A stretch of 5,390 nucleotides of DNA from Actinomycetota bacterium (GCA_009699615.1 WLNV01000129.1:1-5390), one strand, 5' to 3'. Counted from the first letter of the stretch, positions 1-5,156 are shown. The notes: generated by a model not told the origin, from the letters alone. A program made the numbers and translations.

Positions 1-477
1 CTCGGGATGGCCGTGCCTGAGACGATTCCAGTGCTGCTGCGGCAGCGTCTGCGTTGGGGTAGAGGGCTGGTTGAGGTCCTAATCAAGCACGCGGGGATAG
101 TCGTCCATTGGCGCAATCGGCGCCACTGGCCCGTCTATCTCGAAGCCTCCGTTTCGCTGCTTTGGTGGCATCTGCTGCTGTTGCTGTGGGGCGTCCTGCT
201 GTTCTTCGAAGCAGCGCGCGCTCTCGGCGTCACCGATCTAGACCCAGTGCCTTGGGGTTGGATCGCCGTCGTCGTCACGGCCGCCGTTGCGCAGCTCACT
301 ACTGGAATCTTGATCGACCGCCGCTATGACCGCTCGGCTACCTCGGCGCTGCCGATTGTCCCTTGGTACCCGCTGGTCTACTGGGTGATCGTCGGCATTC
401 CGTCGGTGATTGTGACGATCCCCACGCTGCTGCACCGTAGGCATGTGCGCAACGTTCGTTGGAACCCGCAGCGCTGA
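1..477 (+). CDS. Membrane glycosyltransferase family 2, C-terminal part (PgaC/IcaA-like), 5'-truncated
   Basis: This is the last 158 codons of a gene that begins upstream of the window; the frame is open from base 1 to the TGA at 475-477. Numbering from the first visible codon, residues 6-22 read P-E-T...Q-R-L-R-W-G-R-G. This is the QxxRW signature of processive GT2 synthases, which in that family lies at the acceptor/polymer tunnel of the cytoplasmic domain. The flanking P-E-T and the later N-R-R-x-W-P-x-Y-L-E resemble my recollection of the same region of poly-beta-1,6-N-acetylglucosamine synthase (PgaC/IcaA). Three hydrophobic segments follow, at about residues 47-72, 84-103 and 118-141, as expected for the membrane anchor that forms the export channel. 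The catalytic DxD region is outside the window, so activity cannot be judged. Family membership is well supported; the PNAG-like product is an inference, and cellulose- or hyaluronan-type synthases are alternatives. The sulfatase gene follows on the same strand. Confidence 0.85.
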   Translation, partial: LGMAVPETIPVLLRQRLRWGRGLVEVLIKHAGIVVHWRNRRHWPVYLEASVSLLWWHLLLLLWGVLLFFEAARALGVTDLDPVPWGWIAVVVTAAVAQLTTGILIDRRYDRSATSALPIVPWYPLVYWVIVGIPSVIVTIPTLLHRRHVRNVRWNPQR

Positions 478-507
478 GGGTTGCCGCCGGTCGTTCGCTA
501 CTGCGTC

Positions 508-520
508 GCGGGTAACCCGC
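508..520. promoter_or_regulatory. Perfect 13-bp palindrome upstream of the sulfatase gene
   Basis: GCGGGTAACCCGC has 6-bp arms around a single central A. It ends 8 bases before a TACGGT hexamer and 19 bases before the sulfatase ATG, so it would lie in the spacer/-35 region of that putative promoter. It could be a regulator operator. As RNA it would form a 5-bp stem with a 3-base loop, but no T tract follows, so it is a poor terminator for the preceding glycosyltransferase gene. The role is inferred from position only. Confidence 0.35.
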
Positions 521-527
521 ATACCTG

Positions 528-533
528 TACGGT
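528..533 (+). promoter_or_regulatory. Possible -10 element (TACGGT) for a leaderless sulfatase mRNA
   Basis: The hexamer fits the TANNNT pattern of actinobacterial -10 boxes and ends exactly six bases before the ATG at 540, which would place the transcription start on the A of the start codon. The sequence before the ATG (TCGGGA) is at best a very weak ribosome binding site at too short a distance, which favours leaderless initiation. No convincing -35 box is visible. Confidence 0.3.
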
Positions 534-539
534 TCGGGA

Positions 540-2180
540 ATGCGAAAGTTTCCGATCCTTGCCCTCGTCGCGCTGAGCTGTTCTGCGGTTGCTGTAGCGC
601 CTGCTGAGGCACGCAAAGTCGGCGCTGGCAAAGGCAACCAGCCGAACATCGTCGTGATCATGACCGACGATCAGGCCGCGGCCGATCTAGTCCACATGCC
701 GAACGTCAAGAAGCTGCTTGCCGACCGCGGCACGACCTTCTCCGACGCGGTTGATTCGTTCCCGCTCTGCTGCCCCGCGCGCGCGACCTTCATCACCGGG
801 CAGTACGCCCACAACCACAAGGTCGTCGGCAACTTCTACCCGCACGGCTGGTACGGAATGAAGGACCGCGGCAACATCCTTCCGGCATGGCTTCAGAAGT
901 CTGGCTACCGCACAGGGATGGTCGGCAAGTGGCTCAACGGCTACGGCGCGCTAACAGGCAAGGGTGAGAAGCCGAAAGGCTTTGACGTCTGGCGCGGGCT
1001 GCTCGACCTCTCCTCCTACGACTACTTCAACTTCGTGATGAGCCTCGACGGTAAAGGCGAGAAGACTTGGGGCGACTCAGCTTTCGCCCACAAGCTCGTT
1101 GATTTCGCCAACATCCAGGTGATCGACAAGCCCGAGCCGGTGATTCTCGAGATAGTCAAGAAGCTGCGCGCCGTCTTCGGCCCGCCGCCGTACAGCGATT
1201 TCGGCAGCGAGAACGCGAATGACTACTCCGTCGACGTAACGGGCGATGTTTTTGCTGGACTGCTTGATAAAGAGAAGAGCGAGAAGAAGCCATTCTTCAT
1301 GTGGTGGTCACCTGCCGCCGCGCACCGTGAGGATGTTGCCAGCTCACCTTCGCTGCTCGGCCGCAAGGGCGCCGACCCGCGGCCCGCTCCGCGCTACGAA
1401 GCAAAGAGCAAGAGCTATACGCTGCCGCGCCCACCGAACTTCAACCAAGGCGAGTCAAGCTTCTCGAAGCTGCCGGCCAACATGACGACGCACCTGCCGG
1501 TACTGAGCGACGACGCAATAGCCCAGTTGCAGCTCGACTACGAAGGCCGCGTCGGCTCGCTGCTGGCGGTTGACGACCACGTAGCGAAGATCGTCGCGAA
1601 GCTCAAAGCGACCGGGCAATACAACAACACGACGATCATCTTCACCTCCGACAACGGCTGGCTGCAAGGTGAGCACCGCGTTCCCGGCGACAAGTTCCTC
1701 CCGTATGAAGAGTCGCTGCGCGTGCCGTTCATCGTTGCTGGGCCGGGCGTGCCGAAGGGCCGCAAGATTAAGGGCCAGGTGTCGAACGTAGATTTCGCCG
1801 CAACGATCCTCGACCTCGCGAAGGCGAAGGCAGGCCGCACGCTCGACGGCGTTTCGCTGCTTCCAACCGCCAACAACCCGGCGAAGCGGCCTGACCGCGC
1901 AATCTCAATTGAGGCTCCCGAGCCGCTCTTCGCCAGTTCGTCAATACCTTCGAACCGTTGGGATCAGGCCTACAAGGGCGTCCGCACCGATGCGTGGAAG
2001 TACGTCGTCTACAAGGTCAGCCGTGGCGAGGAGCTCTACGACCTGAAGGCCGATCCGTTCGAGATCAACAACCTCGCGGCCGACCCTGCCTACGCGGCAA
2101 TCAAAGCGAAGATGATCGGCAAGCTGGCGAAGCTCAACAGTTGCGCCGGCGCCGGCTGCCGCTCTGTTCCGGCTGGCTAG
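540..2180 (+). CDS. Secreted sulfatase, N-acetylglucosamine-6-sulfatase-like
   Basis: A complete 546-residue member of the formylglycine-dependent (type I, S1) sulfatase family, which hydrolyses sulfate esters. Residues 1-24 look like a signal peptide (MRK, hydrophobic core, cleavage after A-E-A), so it probably acts outside the membrane. The signature C77-C-P-A-R-A-T-F-I-T-G fits CxPxR with C77 as the residue converted to formylglycine and R81 beside it. Other expected active-site residues are visible: D43-D44 (MTDDQ) and D371-N372 (TSDNG) for the metal, K130 (VGKW), H262 and K385. Several segments resemble, from memory, mammalian glucosamine-6-sulfatase: the L-C-C-P-x-R signature followed by H-N-H, the G-K-W-L-N-x-Y-G segment, S-V/A-D-D before the TSDNG block, and a C-terminal S-C-x-G-x-x-C-R (C535, C540). 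The 6-sulfated hexosamine substrate is therefore a reasonable but unproven inference. Maturation needs a formylglycine-generating enzyme encoded elsewhere. It lies 62 bases after the glycosyltransferase gene, and its TAG overlaps the toxin gene's stop on the other strand. Confidence 0.92.
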   Translation: MRKFPILALVALSCSAVAVAPAEARKVGAGKGNQPNIVVIMTDDQAAADLVHMPNVKKLLADRGTTFSDAVDSFPLCCPARATFITGQYAHNHKVVGNFYPHGWYGMKDRGNILPAWLQKSGYRTGMVGKWLNGYGALTGKGEKPKGFDVWRGLLDLSSYDYFNFVMSLDGKGEKTWGDSAFAHKLVDFANIQVIDKPEPVILEIVKKLRAVFGPPPYSDFGSENANDYSVDVTGDVFAGLLDKEKSEKKPFFMWWSPAAAHREDVASSPSLLGRKGADPRPAPRYEAKSKSYTLPRPPNFNQGESSFSKLPANMTTHLPVLSDDAIAQLQLDYEGRVGSLLAVDDHVAKIVAKLKATGQYNNTTIIFTSDNGWLQGEHRVPGDKFLPYEESLRVPFIVAGPGVPKGRKIKGQVSNVDFAATILDLAKAKAGRTLDGVSLLPTANNPAKRPDRAISIEAPEPLFASSSIPSNRWDQAYKGVRTDAWKYVVYKVSRGEELYDLKADPFEINNLAADPAYAAIKAKMIGKLAKLNSCAGAGCRSVPAG

Positions 2181-2185
2181 AGCCA
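2174..2185. other. Convergent gene ends sharing one CTAG; short inverted repeat
   Basis: The 4-base palindrome CTAG at 2177-2180 provides the TAG stop of the sulfatase on + (2178-2180) and of the PIN-like toxin on - (2179-2177). It sits inside TGGCTAGAGCCA, an inverted repeat with 5-bp arms and a 2-base centre. As RNA this could form only a 4-bp stem with a 4-base loop and lacks a T tract on either side, so terminator function is doubtful. There is no intergenic space between the two transcription units. Confidence 0.45.
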
Positions 2186-2536
2186 AGCCTCGCTGTTCGC
2201 TAACGCGTCGTCCTGAGCGTGCGTCGCGAGCATCTCCTCGAGCGCCTTGATGATTGGACCGGTGTCGGACTTGCGACGCCGCCGCCGGCTGGAGAGGAAG
2301 ATGATTCCGAAATGCCCAGCGGCGCTCGGTTCAGTTGCTTGCAGGTGGAGCGCGCGGAAGTCGGCGACGTTGTTGGTGACGAGCGCGCGTCGTTCGGTGC
2401 GGGCCAGATCAAGAACTTCAGCGTCACCGAGCGAGACCCAGCTCGGGTCTTCAGTTAGCGCGATCGCGTCGTGACCCCGACGCCGCAGGCCTTCGGCGAT
2501 CGACCGCGACAGCATCTCGTCGAGCAGCAGCCTCAA
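2177..2536 (-). CDS. PIN-like toxin of a type II toxin-antitoxin pair (DUF5615 family)
   Basis: A 119-residue protein resembling the DUF5615 (Mut7-C-like) branch of PIN-domain proteins, which are presumed metal-dependent ribonuclease toxins of VapBC-like modules. The N-terminus M-R-L-L-L-D-E-M with D6-E7 is the typical first strand and acidic residue. G-L-R-R-R-G-H-D-A follows at 16-24, then D38/E40 in a helix, and A-L-V-T-N-N-V-A-D-F at 51-60, the usual T-x-x-x-x-D-F motif with D59. A very basic run of five arginines and a lysine lies at 84-89. The start is TTG at 2536: it gives the conserved N-terminus, whereas the next ATG (residue 8) would delete the first strand and D6. That TTG overlaps the antitoxin TGA as TTGA, so translation is probably coupled and the toxin is made only after its antitoxin. 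The family assignment is from sequence pattern; RNase activity is known for PIN proteins generally and inferred here. Confidence 0.85.
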   Translation of the reverse strand: MRLLLDEMLSRSIAEGLRRRGHDAIALTEDPSWVSLGDAEVLDLARTERRALVTNNVADFRALHLQATEPSAAGHFGIIFLSSRRRRRKSDTGPIIKALEEMLATHAQDDALANSEAWL

Positions 2537-2946
2537 CGGCTAAGTGCGGCGCGGCCTGCGAGCCAGCGTGCTTCGGCCTCATCTGTCTCGGCGGAATTGC
2601 GCTCGATCAGGCTGTCGATCTCCTCTGGATACGAGCCGTAGTAGGAGACCGCGCCATTGACCAGCGCGGGCGGCATGCTTAGGTAATCAGCGGCAGCTTC
2701 CTCGCTGCCGTCGTTGTCCTTGATGGTCGCGATCACCTCCCAGATGTCGGCCCCTGTCCCAGCTAACCGAGCTCTGCGGCCAGCGGGACCGTCGGCGAAT
2801 ATCACGAGCGGGTGTTCATCCATTCGCAGACCTTCTTCCAGATAACGTTGCGCCAACGTTCTCGGGGCAGTTCCGTTGCGTTCAGCGCGCAGCTTGAGGC
2901 GCTCTCGCGTCGACTCCGTCAGGCGCATGCTGAATGGCTTGCTCAT
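2533..2946 (-). CDS. Antitoxin with RHH-like N-terminus and DUF433-like C-terminal domain
   Basis: A 137-residue protein encoded directly upstream of the PIN-like toxin. Residues 4-43 (P-F-S-M-R-L-T..., then R-T-L-A-Q-R-Y-L-E-E-G-L-R-M) look like a short ribbon-helix-helix/CopG-type DNA-binding segment. Residues 45-112 (H-P-L-V-I-F-x-D-G-P-A-G-R-R-A-R-L-A-G, then W-E-V-I and Y-L-S-M-P-P-A-L-V-N-G-A-V-S-Y-Y...Y-P-E-E-I) match the DUF433-like winged-helix pattern that often accompanies DUF5615 toxins. The last 25 residues are a charged helix likely to contact the toxin. I chose ATG 2946 because the conserved protein begins there and because the 19-bp operator palindrome ends just upstream. Starts at GTG 2988 or ATG 2982 would put the operator inside the coding region. 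Expected role: neutralise the toxin and repress its own operon. Being on the same strand as the large repeat gene 120 bases upstream, it could also receive read-through. Confidence 0.82.
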   Translation of the reverse strand: MSKPFSMRLTESTRERLKLRAERNGTAPRTLAQRYLEEGLRMDEHPLVIFADGPAGRRARLAGTGADIWEVIATIKDNDGSEEAAADYLSMPPALVNGAVSYYGSYPEEIDSLIERNSAETDEAEARWLAGRAALSR

Positions 2947-2953
2947 CTGTCTC

Positions 2954-2959
2954 AGCGTA
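2954..2959 (-). promoter_or_regulatory. Possible -10 element (TACGCT) of the toxin-antitoxin operon
   Basis: Read on the - strand, TACGCT fits TANNNT and ends seven bases before the antitoxin ATG at 2946. It overlaps the promoter-proximal arm of the 2956-2974 palindrome, so a repressor bound there would block RNA polymerase. The intervening GAGACAG is not a convincing Shine-Dalgarno sequence, so a leaderless or nearly leaderless mRNA is possible. No -35 match is seen at the usual distance. Confidence 0.3.
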
Positions 2960-2974
2960 TCACGTGGTGATACG
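2956..2974. promoter_or_regulatory. Toxin-antitoxin operator palindrome
   Basis: CGTATCACGTGGTGATACG is a perfect inverted repeat with 8-bp arms (CGTATCAC / GTGATACG) and a 3-base centre. It lies 9 bases upstream of the chosen antitoxin ATG. Size, symmetry and position are those expected of the autoregulatory operator bound by a ribbon-helix-helix antitoxin or the toxin-antitoxin complex. This is inferred from position; no binding data are available. Confidence 0.7.
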
Positions 2975-3023
2975 GCCTCCATGTTCACCCTAGTTGATCA
3001 CGAGCAGCTCTCTTGACCACGCG

Positions 3024-3033
3024 GTTCTAGAAC
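3024..3033. promoter_or_regulatory. 10-bp palindrome between repeat-protein gene and toxin-antitoxin operon
   Basis: GTTCTAGAAC is perfectly self-complementary. It is loosely flanked by CTTGA (3012-3016) and TCAAG (3037-3041), which could pair around it although their centre is shifted by two bases. It lies downstream of the repeat-protein stop (3067) and upstream of the antitoxin. It may be a second operator or part of a weak 3' stem for the repeat-protein mRNA; no T tract supports a standard terminator. Confidence 0.2.
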
Positions 3034-3066
3034 TACTCAAGGAACGCCGTGCTGGAGCTGGCGCGG

Positions 3067-5070
3067 TCAGCCAAGTATCCCGCTGCAAGTCCTGTGCAGC
3101 AGGATGTAACGGGTGCGGCTACGAGTTAGTCCGCCTGTTGGCGTGAAGGTCGTCTTGATGCTGACCGGGATTGGGTGCCAACAGAGTGCGCGCCTGGTCG
3201 TGTCGTTCAGCCGGCAGTCGATATTCAAAGTTGATGCTTCGCCGACGTTGCGCGAGTCGGTGCAGACCGTGGCGCCGTGGCGGAGCAGGCCGAACCGGAC
3301 GCCCCTCTGGGCCACGTAACCGGCGTGTGGGAACCAAATCTTGCTGTGGATCACGCCGTGCCTCGCCCGTGTGGAAATGATCTTGAAGTCGTTGCTCGAT
3401 TCGAATACCGCCTCGACCTTGCGGGCTCTGGTGATCGCCACTCTGCAGCTTGCGGTGCCTTTGCAGTCGCCGCCCCAGCCCGTGAACGATGCTCCGGAGG
3501 TTGACTTGGCGACGAGCGTGACGCTCGAACCATCGGCAAAGCTCTGCTTGCAGTCAGGGCCGCAGTCGATCCCTGCCGGCGTTGAGCTGACGGTGCCAAG
3601 TCCGCTGCCGCTCTTGACGACGGTCAGCGAGAATGAGCGCTTCGGCACGGCGCTGAAGGTCGCCGTCACATTGCGAGCCTCGGTCATCGTCACGCTGCAG
3701 CTAGCGCTTCCACTGCAGGCGCCGCTCCATCCGCTGAAAGTTGACGTGTCGGCAGGAACGGCGGTCAGCGTCACCTTGCTACCGGAAGCAAAGTTCTGTG
3801 CGCAGTCGCTGCCGCAGCTGATGCCGGCCGGCGAGGAGCTAACCGCTCCCGCGCCGCTGCCGCCCTTGCTGACCGACAGTAGGAAGCTGGAGGGGGGAGG
3901 AAGCAGCTGAGCAAAGTTGGCGGTGACACTGCGTGCCTGACTCATCGTCACTGTGCAGCTTGCCGCTGAGCCGGTGCAGTCGCCGCTCCAGCCAGTGAAT
4001 TTGGCCCCGTCGCTCGGAGTGGCGCTGAGTGTCACTCGTTGCGCTTCCCAGAAGGATCGCGTGCACGCGCTGCCACAGTCGATTCCTGCCGGCTCCGACT
4101 TGACTGTTCCAGTTCCGCTCCCAGACTTGCTCACGCGAAGCTCGTATTGACTGACGGCGACACTGGCCGGGCCGCCGGCGGCAGAGACTGCTGCGCCACG
4201 GGCCGACGCACTGAGCGGCCTTCGGGCTGCGAGGCCTCCGCTAAGCGGGCTGATGAAGCTCGTGTCAACTCCGCTGCCGTCGAGGTTTGCGCGGCCCATC
4301 GCGTTGCTGCTGAAGAGCGTCCAGTAGATGTACTGGCCACTGATCTCAAGCCCGTTGGGCAGAGAGCCGTCAGCCCCCGCGATGATGAAATCTGGTTCGA
4401 CGGCGCTGCCATCAAGCTCCGCGCGGCTGATCGTCGGCGCGCCTGCAGAGTTCGTCCAGTAGAGGTAGTTGGCGTCGGAGGCGACGGTTGCCGGGGCCCT
4501 CACGCCTGCGCCGGTAATGAAGTTCTGGTTTACGCCCGTCCCGTCGAGCTTGGAGCGACCGATGCTGGAGTTGCCTGCGAAGCTGCCATTGCCCCAGTAG
4601 ATGTAATCGTCGGAGACCCAGACCGTCGCTGCCGTTGCTGTGCCAGTGATGAAGTTCTGGTTGACCCCGCTGCCGTCGAGGTTCGAGCGCCCAATCGAGT
4701 TGCTCGAGCTGTTCGCCCAGTAAAGGTGGTCGGCGTCGGCGGAGACATCTGCAGGACGGCTGCCGCCTGTTATGAAGTCTTGGTTGACGCCGCTGCCGTC
4801 GAGGTTCGAGCGGCCAATCGTGCCGCTCGTGTAGTTCGTCCAGTAGATCTTGTTTGCAGTGACGAACAGTCCGTAGGGATTGTCGGGTGCCAAGACAAAC
4901 GAGTTGTTTCGCGCGCTGCCGTCAAGCCCAGAGGTGCCGACCGAGAGCGGCGTCGCCGAGTTGATGTTCGTCCAGTAGAGCGAGCCGGCGCTGGCGGCAG
5001 CTGGCAGGGCGAAGGCGAAGACCGCGGAGACGGCCGCTAGTGAGAGCGAAGAATGTTTGAGCAGGCCCAC
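3067..5070 (-). CDS. Secreted protein: six YWTN propeller repeats, three InlB-like repeats, C-terminal beta domain
   Basis: A complete 667-residue extracellular protein of unknown ligand. Residues 1-28 form a signal peptide (basic K5-H6, hydrophobic core, cleavage after A-S-A). Six YW-starting repeats begin at residues 32, 76, 117, 158, 204 and 249, with a core like YWTN...IGRxxLDGSGVxxxFI. Six units of 41-46 residues suit a six-bladed YWTD/LDL-receptor-type beta-propeller (related to DUF5050). An Ala/Ser-rich insert (about 276-300) lengthens the sixth. Three divergent InlB B-type repeats follow at about 310-387, 396-473 and 479-556, each with four cysteines (such as C332, C336, C365, C372) and the W-S-G core. 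The remaining 110 residues contain a T-T-F-T-P-T-G-G motif and four more cysteines (C603, C619, C630, C662), probably an immunoglobulin-like beta domain. No membrane anchor or LPxTG motif is seen, so it is secreted or held non-covalently. GTG 5070 is the only plausible start: an in-frame TAG lies four codons upstream. Adhesion or glycan binding is a guess. Confidence 0.85.
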   Translation of the reverse strand: MGLLKHSSLSLAAVSAVFAFALPAAASAGSLYWTNINSATPLSVGTSGLDGSARNNSFVLAPDNPYGLFVTANKIYWTNYTSGTIGRSNLDGSGVNQDFITGGSRPADVSADADHLYWANSSSNSIGRSNLDGSGVNQNFITGTATAATVWVSDDYIYWGNGSFAGNSSIGRSKLDGTGVNQNFITGAGVRAPATVASDANYLYWTNSAGAPTISRAELDGSAVEPDFIIAGADGSLPNGLEISGQYIYWTLFSSNAMGRANLDGSGVDTSFISPLSGGLAARRPLSASARGAAVSAAGGPASVAVSQYELRVSKSGSGTGTVKSEPAGIDCGSACTRSFWEAQRVTLSATPSDGAKFTGWSGDCTGSAASCTVTMSQARSVTANFAQLLPPPSSFLLSVSKGGSGAGAVSSSPAGISCGSDCAQNFASGSKVTLTAVPADTSTFSGWSGACSGSASCSVTMTEARNVTATFSAVPKRSFSLTVVKSGSGLGTVSSTPAGIDCGPDCKQSFADGSSVTLVAKSTSGASFTGWGGDCKGTASCRVAITRARKVEAVFESSNDFKIISTRARHGVIHSKIWFPHAGYVAQRGVRFGLLRHGATVCTDSRNVGEASTLNIDCRLNDTTRRALCWHPIPVSIKTTFTPTGGLTRSRTRYILLHRTCSGILG
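3403..4143 (-). repeat. Three tandem InlB-like repeats with paired cysteines
   Basis: Within the large secreted protein, three units of about 78 residues (encoded at roughly 4143-3910, 3885-3652 and 3636-3403) share the order S-G-S-G-x-G-x-V, P-A-G-I-x-C-G-x-x-C, V-T-L, F-x-G-W-x-G-x-C-x-G...C and a closing V-x-A-x-F. This is the pattern of the divergent InlB B-repeat family. Each unit has one close cysteine pair (C-x3-C) and a second pair 5-6 residues apart, suitable for disulfides in an exported protein. Proline-containing linkers of 5-8 residues separate the units. Confidence 0.85.
4147..4977 (-). repeat. Six YWTN-type propeller repeats, in-frame at about 123-138 bp
   Basis: Six coding repeats with starts separated by 44, 41, 41, 46 and 45 codons. 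They are similar in DNA as well as protein: the 49-base segments at 4649-4697 and 4772-4820 differ at 4 positions, and related segments occur at 4517-4565 and 4253-4301. This suggests fairly recent internal duplication or gene conversion. The propeller region has no cysteine, whereas every domain after it has four. Confidence 0.85.
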
Positions 5071-5076
5071 CGGCCA

Positions 5077-5082
5077 ACACTA
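5077..5082 (-). promoter_or_regulatory. Possible -10 element (TAGTGT) for a leaderless repeat-protein mRNA
   Basis: Read on the - strand, TAGTGT matches TANNNT and ends exactly six bases before the GTG start at 5070, which would make the G of GTG the first transcribed base. The intervening TGGCCG contains no Shine-Dalgarno sequence. No -35 box is recognisable at 16-18 bases. The 86-base gap to the upstream gene otherwise holds only a weak GGG-TTT-CCC symmetry at 5111-5119 and no clear terminator. Confidence 0.3.
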
Positions 5083-5156
5083 ACCGACGGCTCCGGTAGA
5101 GGCGCAGATTGGGTTTCCCGTGCAGCCGTGGCCTGCGCGGCGGGGAGCTTGGCGCT

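Noticed and set aside
540..611. Lipoprotein signal in the sulfatase (A-L-S-C14)
   Set aside because: The -3 position is Ala where Leu/Val is usual, and a good signal peptidase I site (A-E-A) follows at residue 24, so a soluble secreted form is preferred.
238..661. - strand open frames opposite the glycosyltransferase end and sulfatase start
   Set aside because: Arg/Pro/Ala-rich translations without motifs, overlapping two well-supported + strand genes.
2947..2988. Upstream starts for the antitoxin (GTG 2988 or ATG 2982)
   Set aside because: They add 12-14 residues with no family resemblance and would place the operator palindrome inside the coding sequence; ATG 2946 begins at the conserved segment.
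3341..3910. + strand open frame of 189 codons antisense to the InlB-like repeats
   Set aside because: Periodic low-complexity translation (L-Q-L-A, P-L-Q repeats) arises from the reverse complement of the real repeats; no independent start signal.
4147..4977. Regularly spaced direct repeats suggesting a CRISPR array
   Set aside because: The spacing is a multiple of three, the intervening DNA is coding and similar between units, and the repeats encode YWTN propeller blades.
4039..5040. Long + strand open frame of 333 codons antisense to the propeller region
   Set aside because: It mirrors the repeats of the opposite-strand gene; its translation is a string of A/V/R/D-rich units with the same 41-codon period, without signal peptide or recognisable fold. 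The - strand protein has coherent domains and a signal peptide.
5111..5119. GGGTTTCCC hairpin as a terminator after the TetR-like gene
   Set aside because: Only a 3-bp stem with no T tract; too weak to call.
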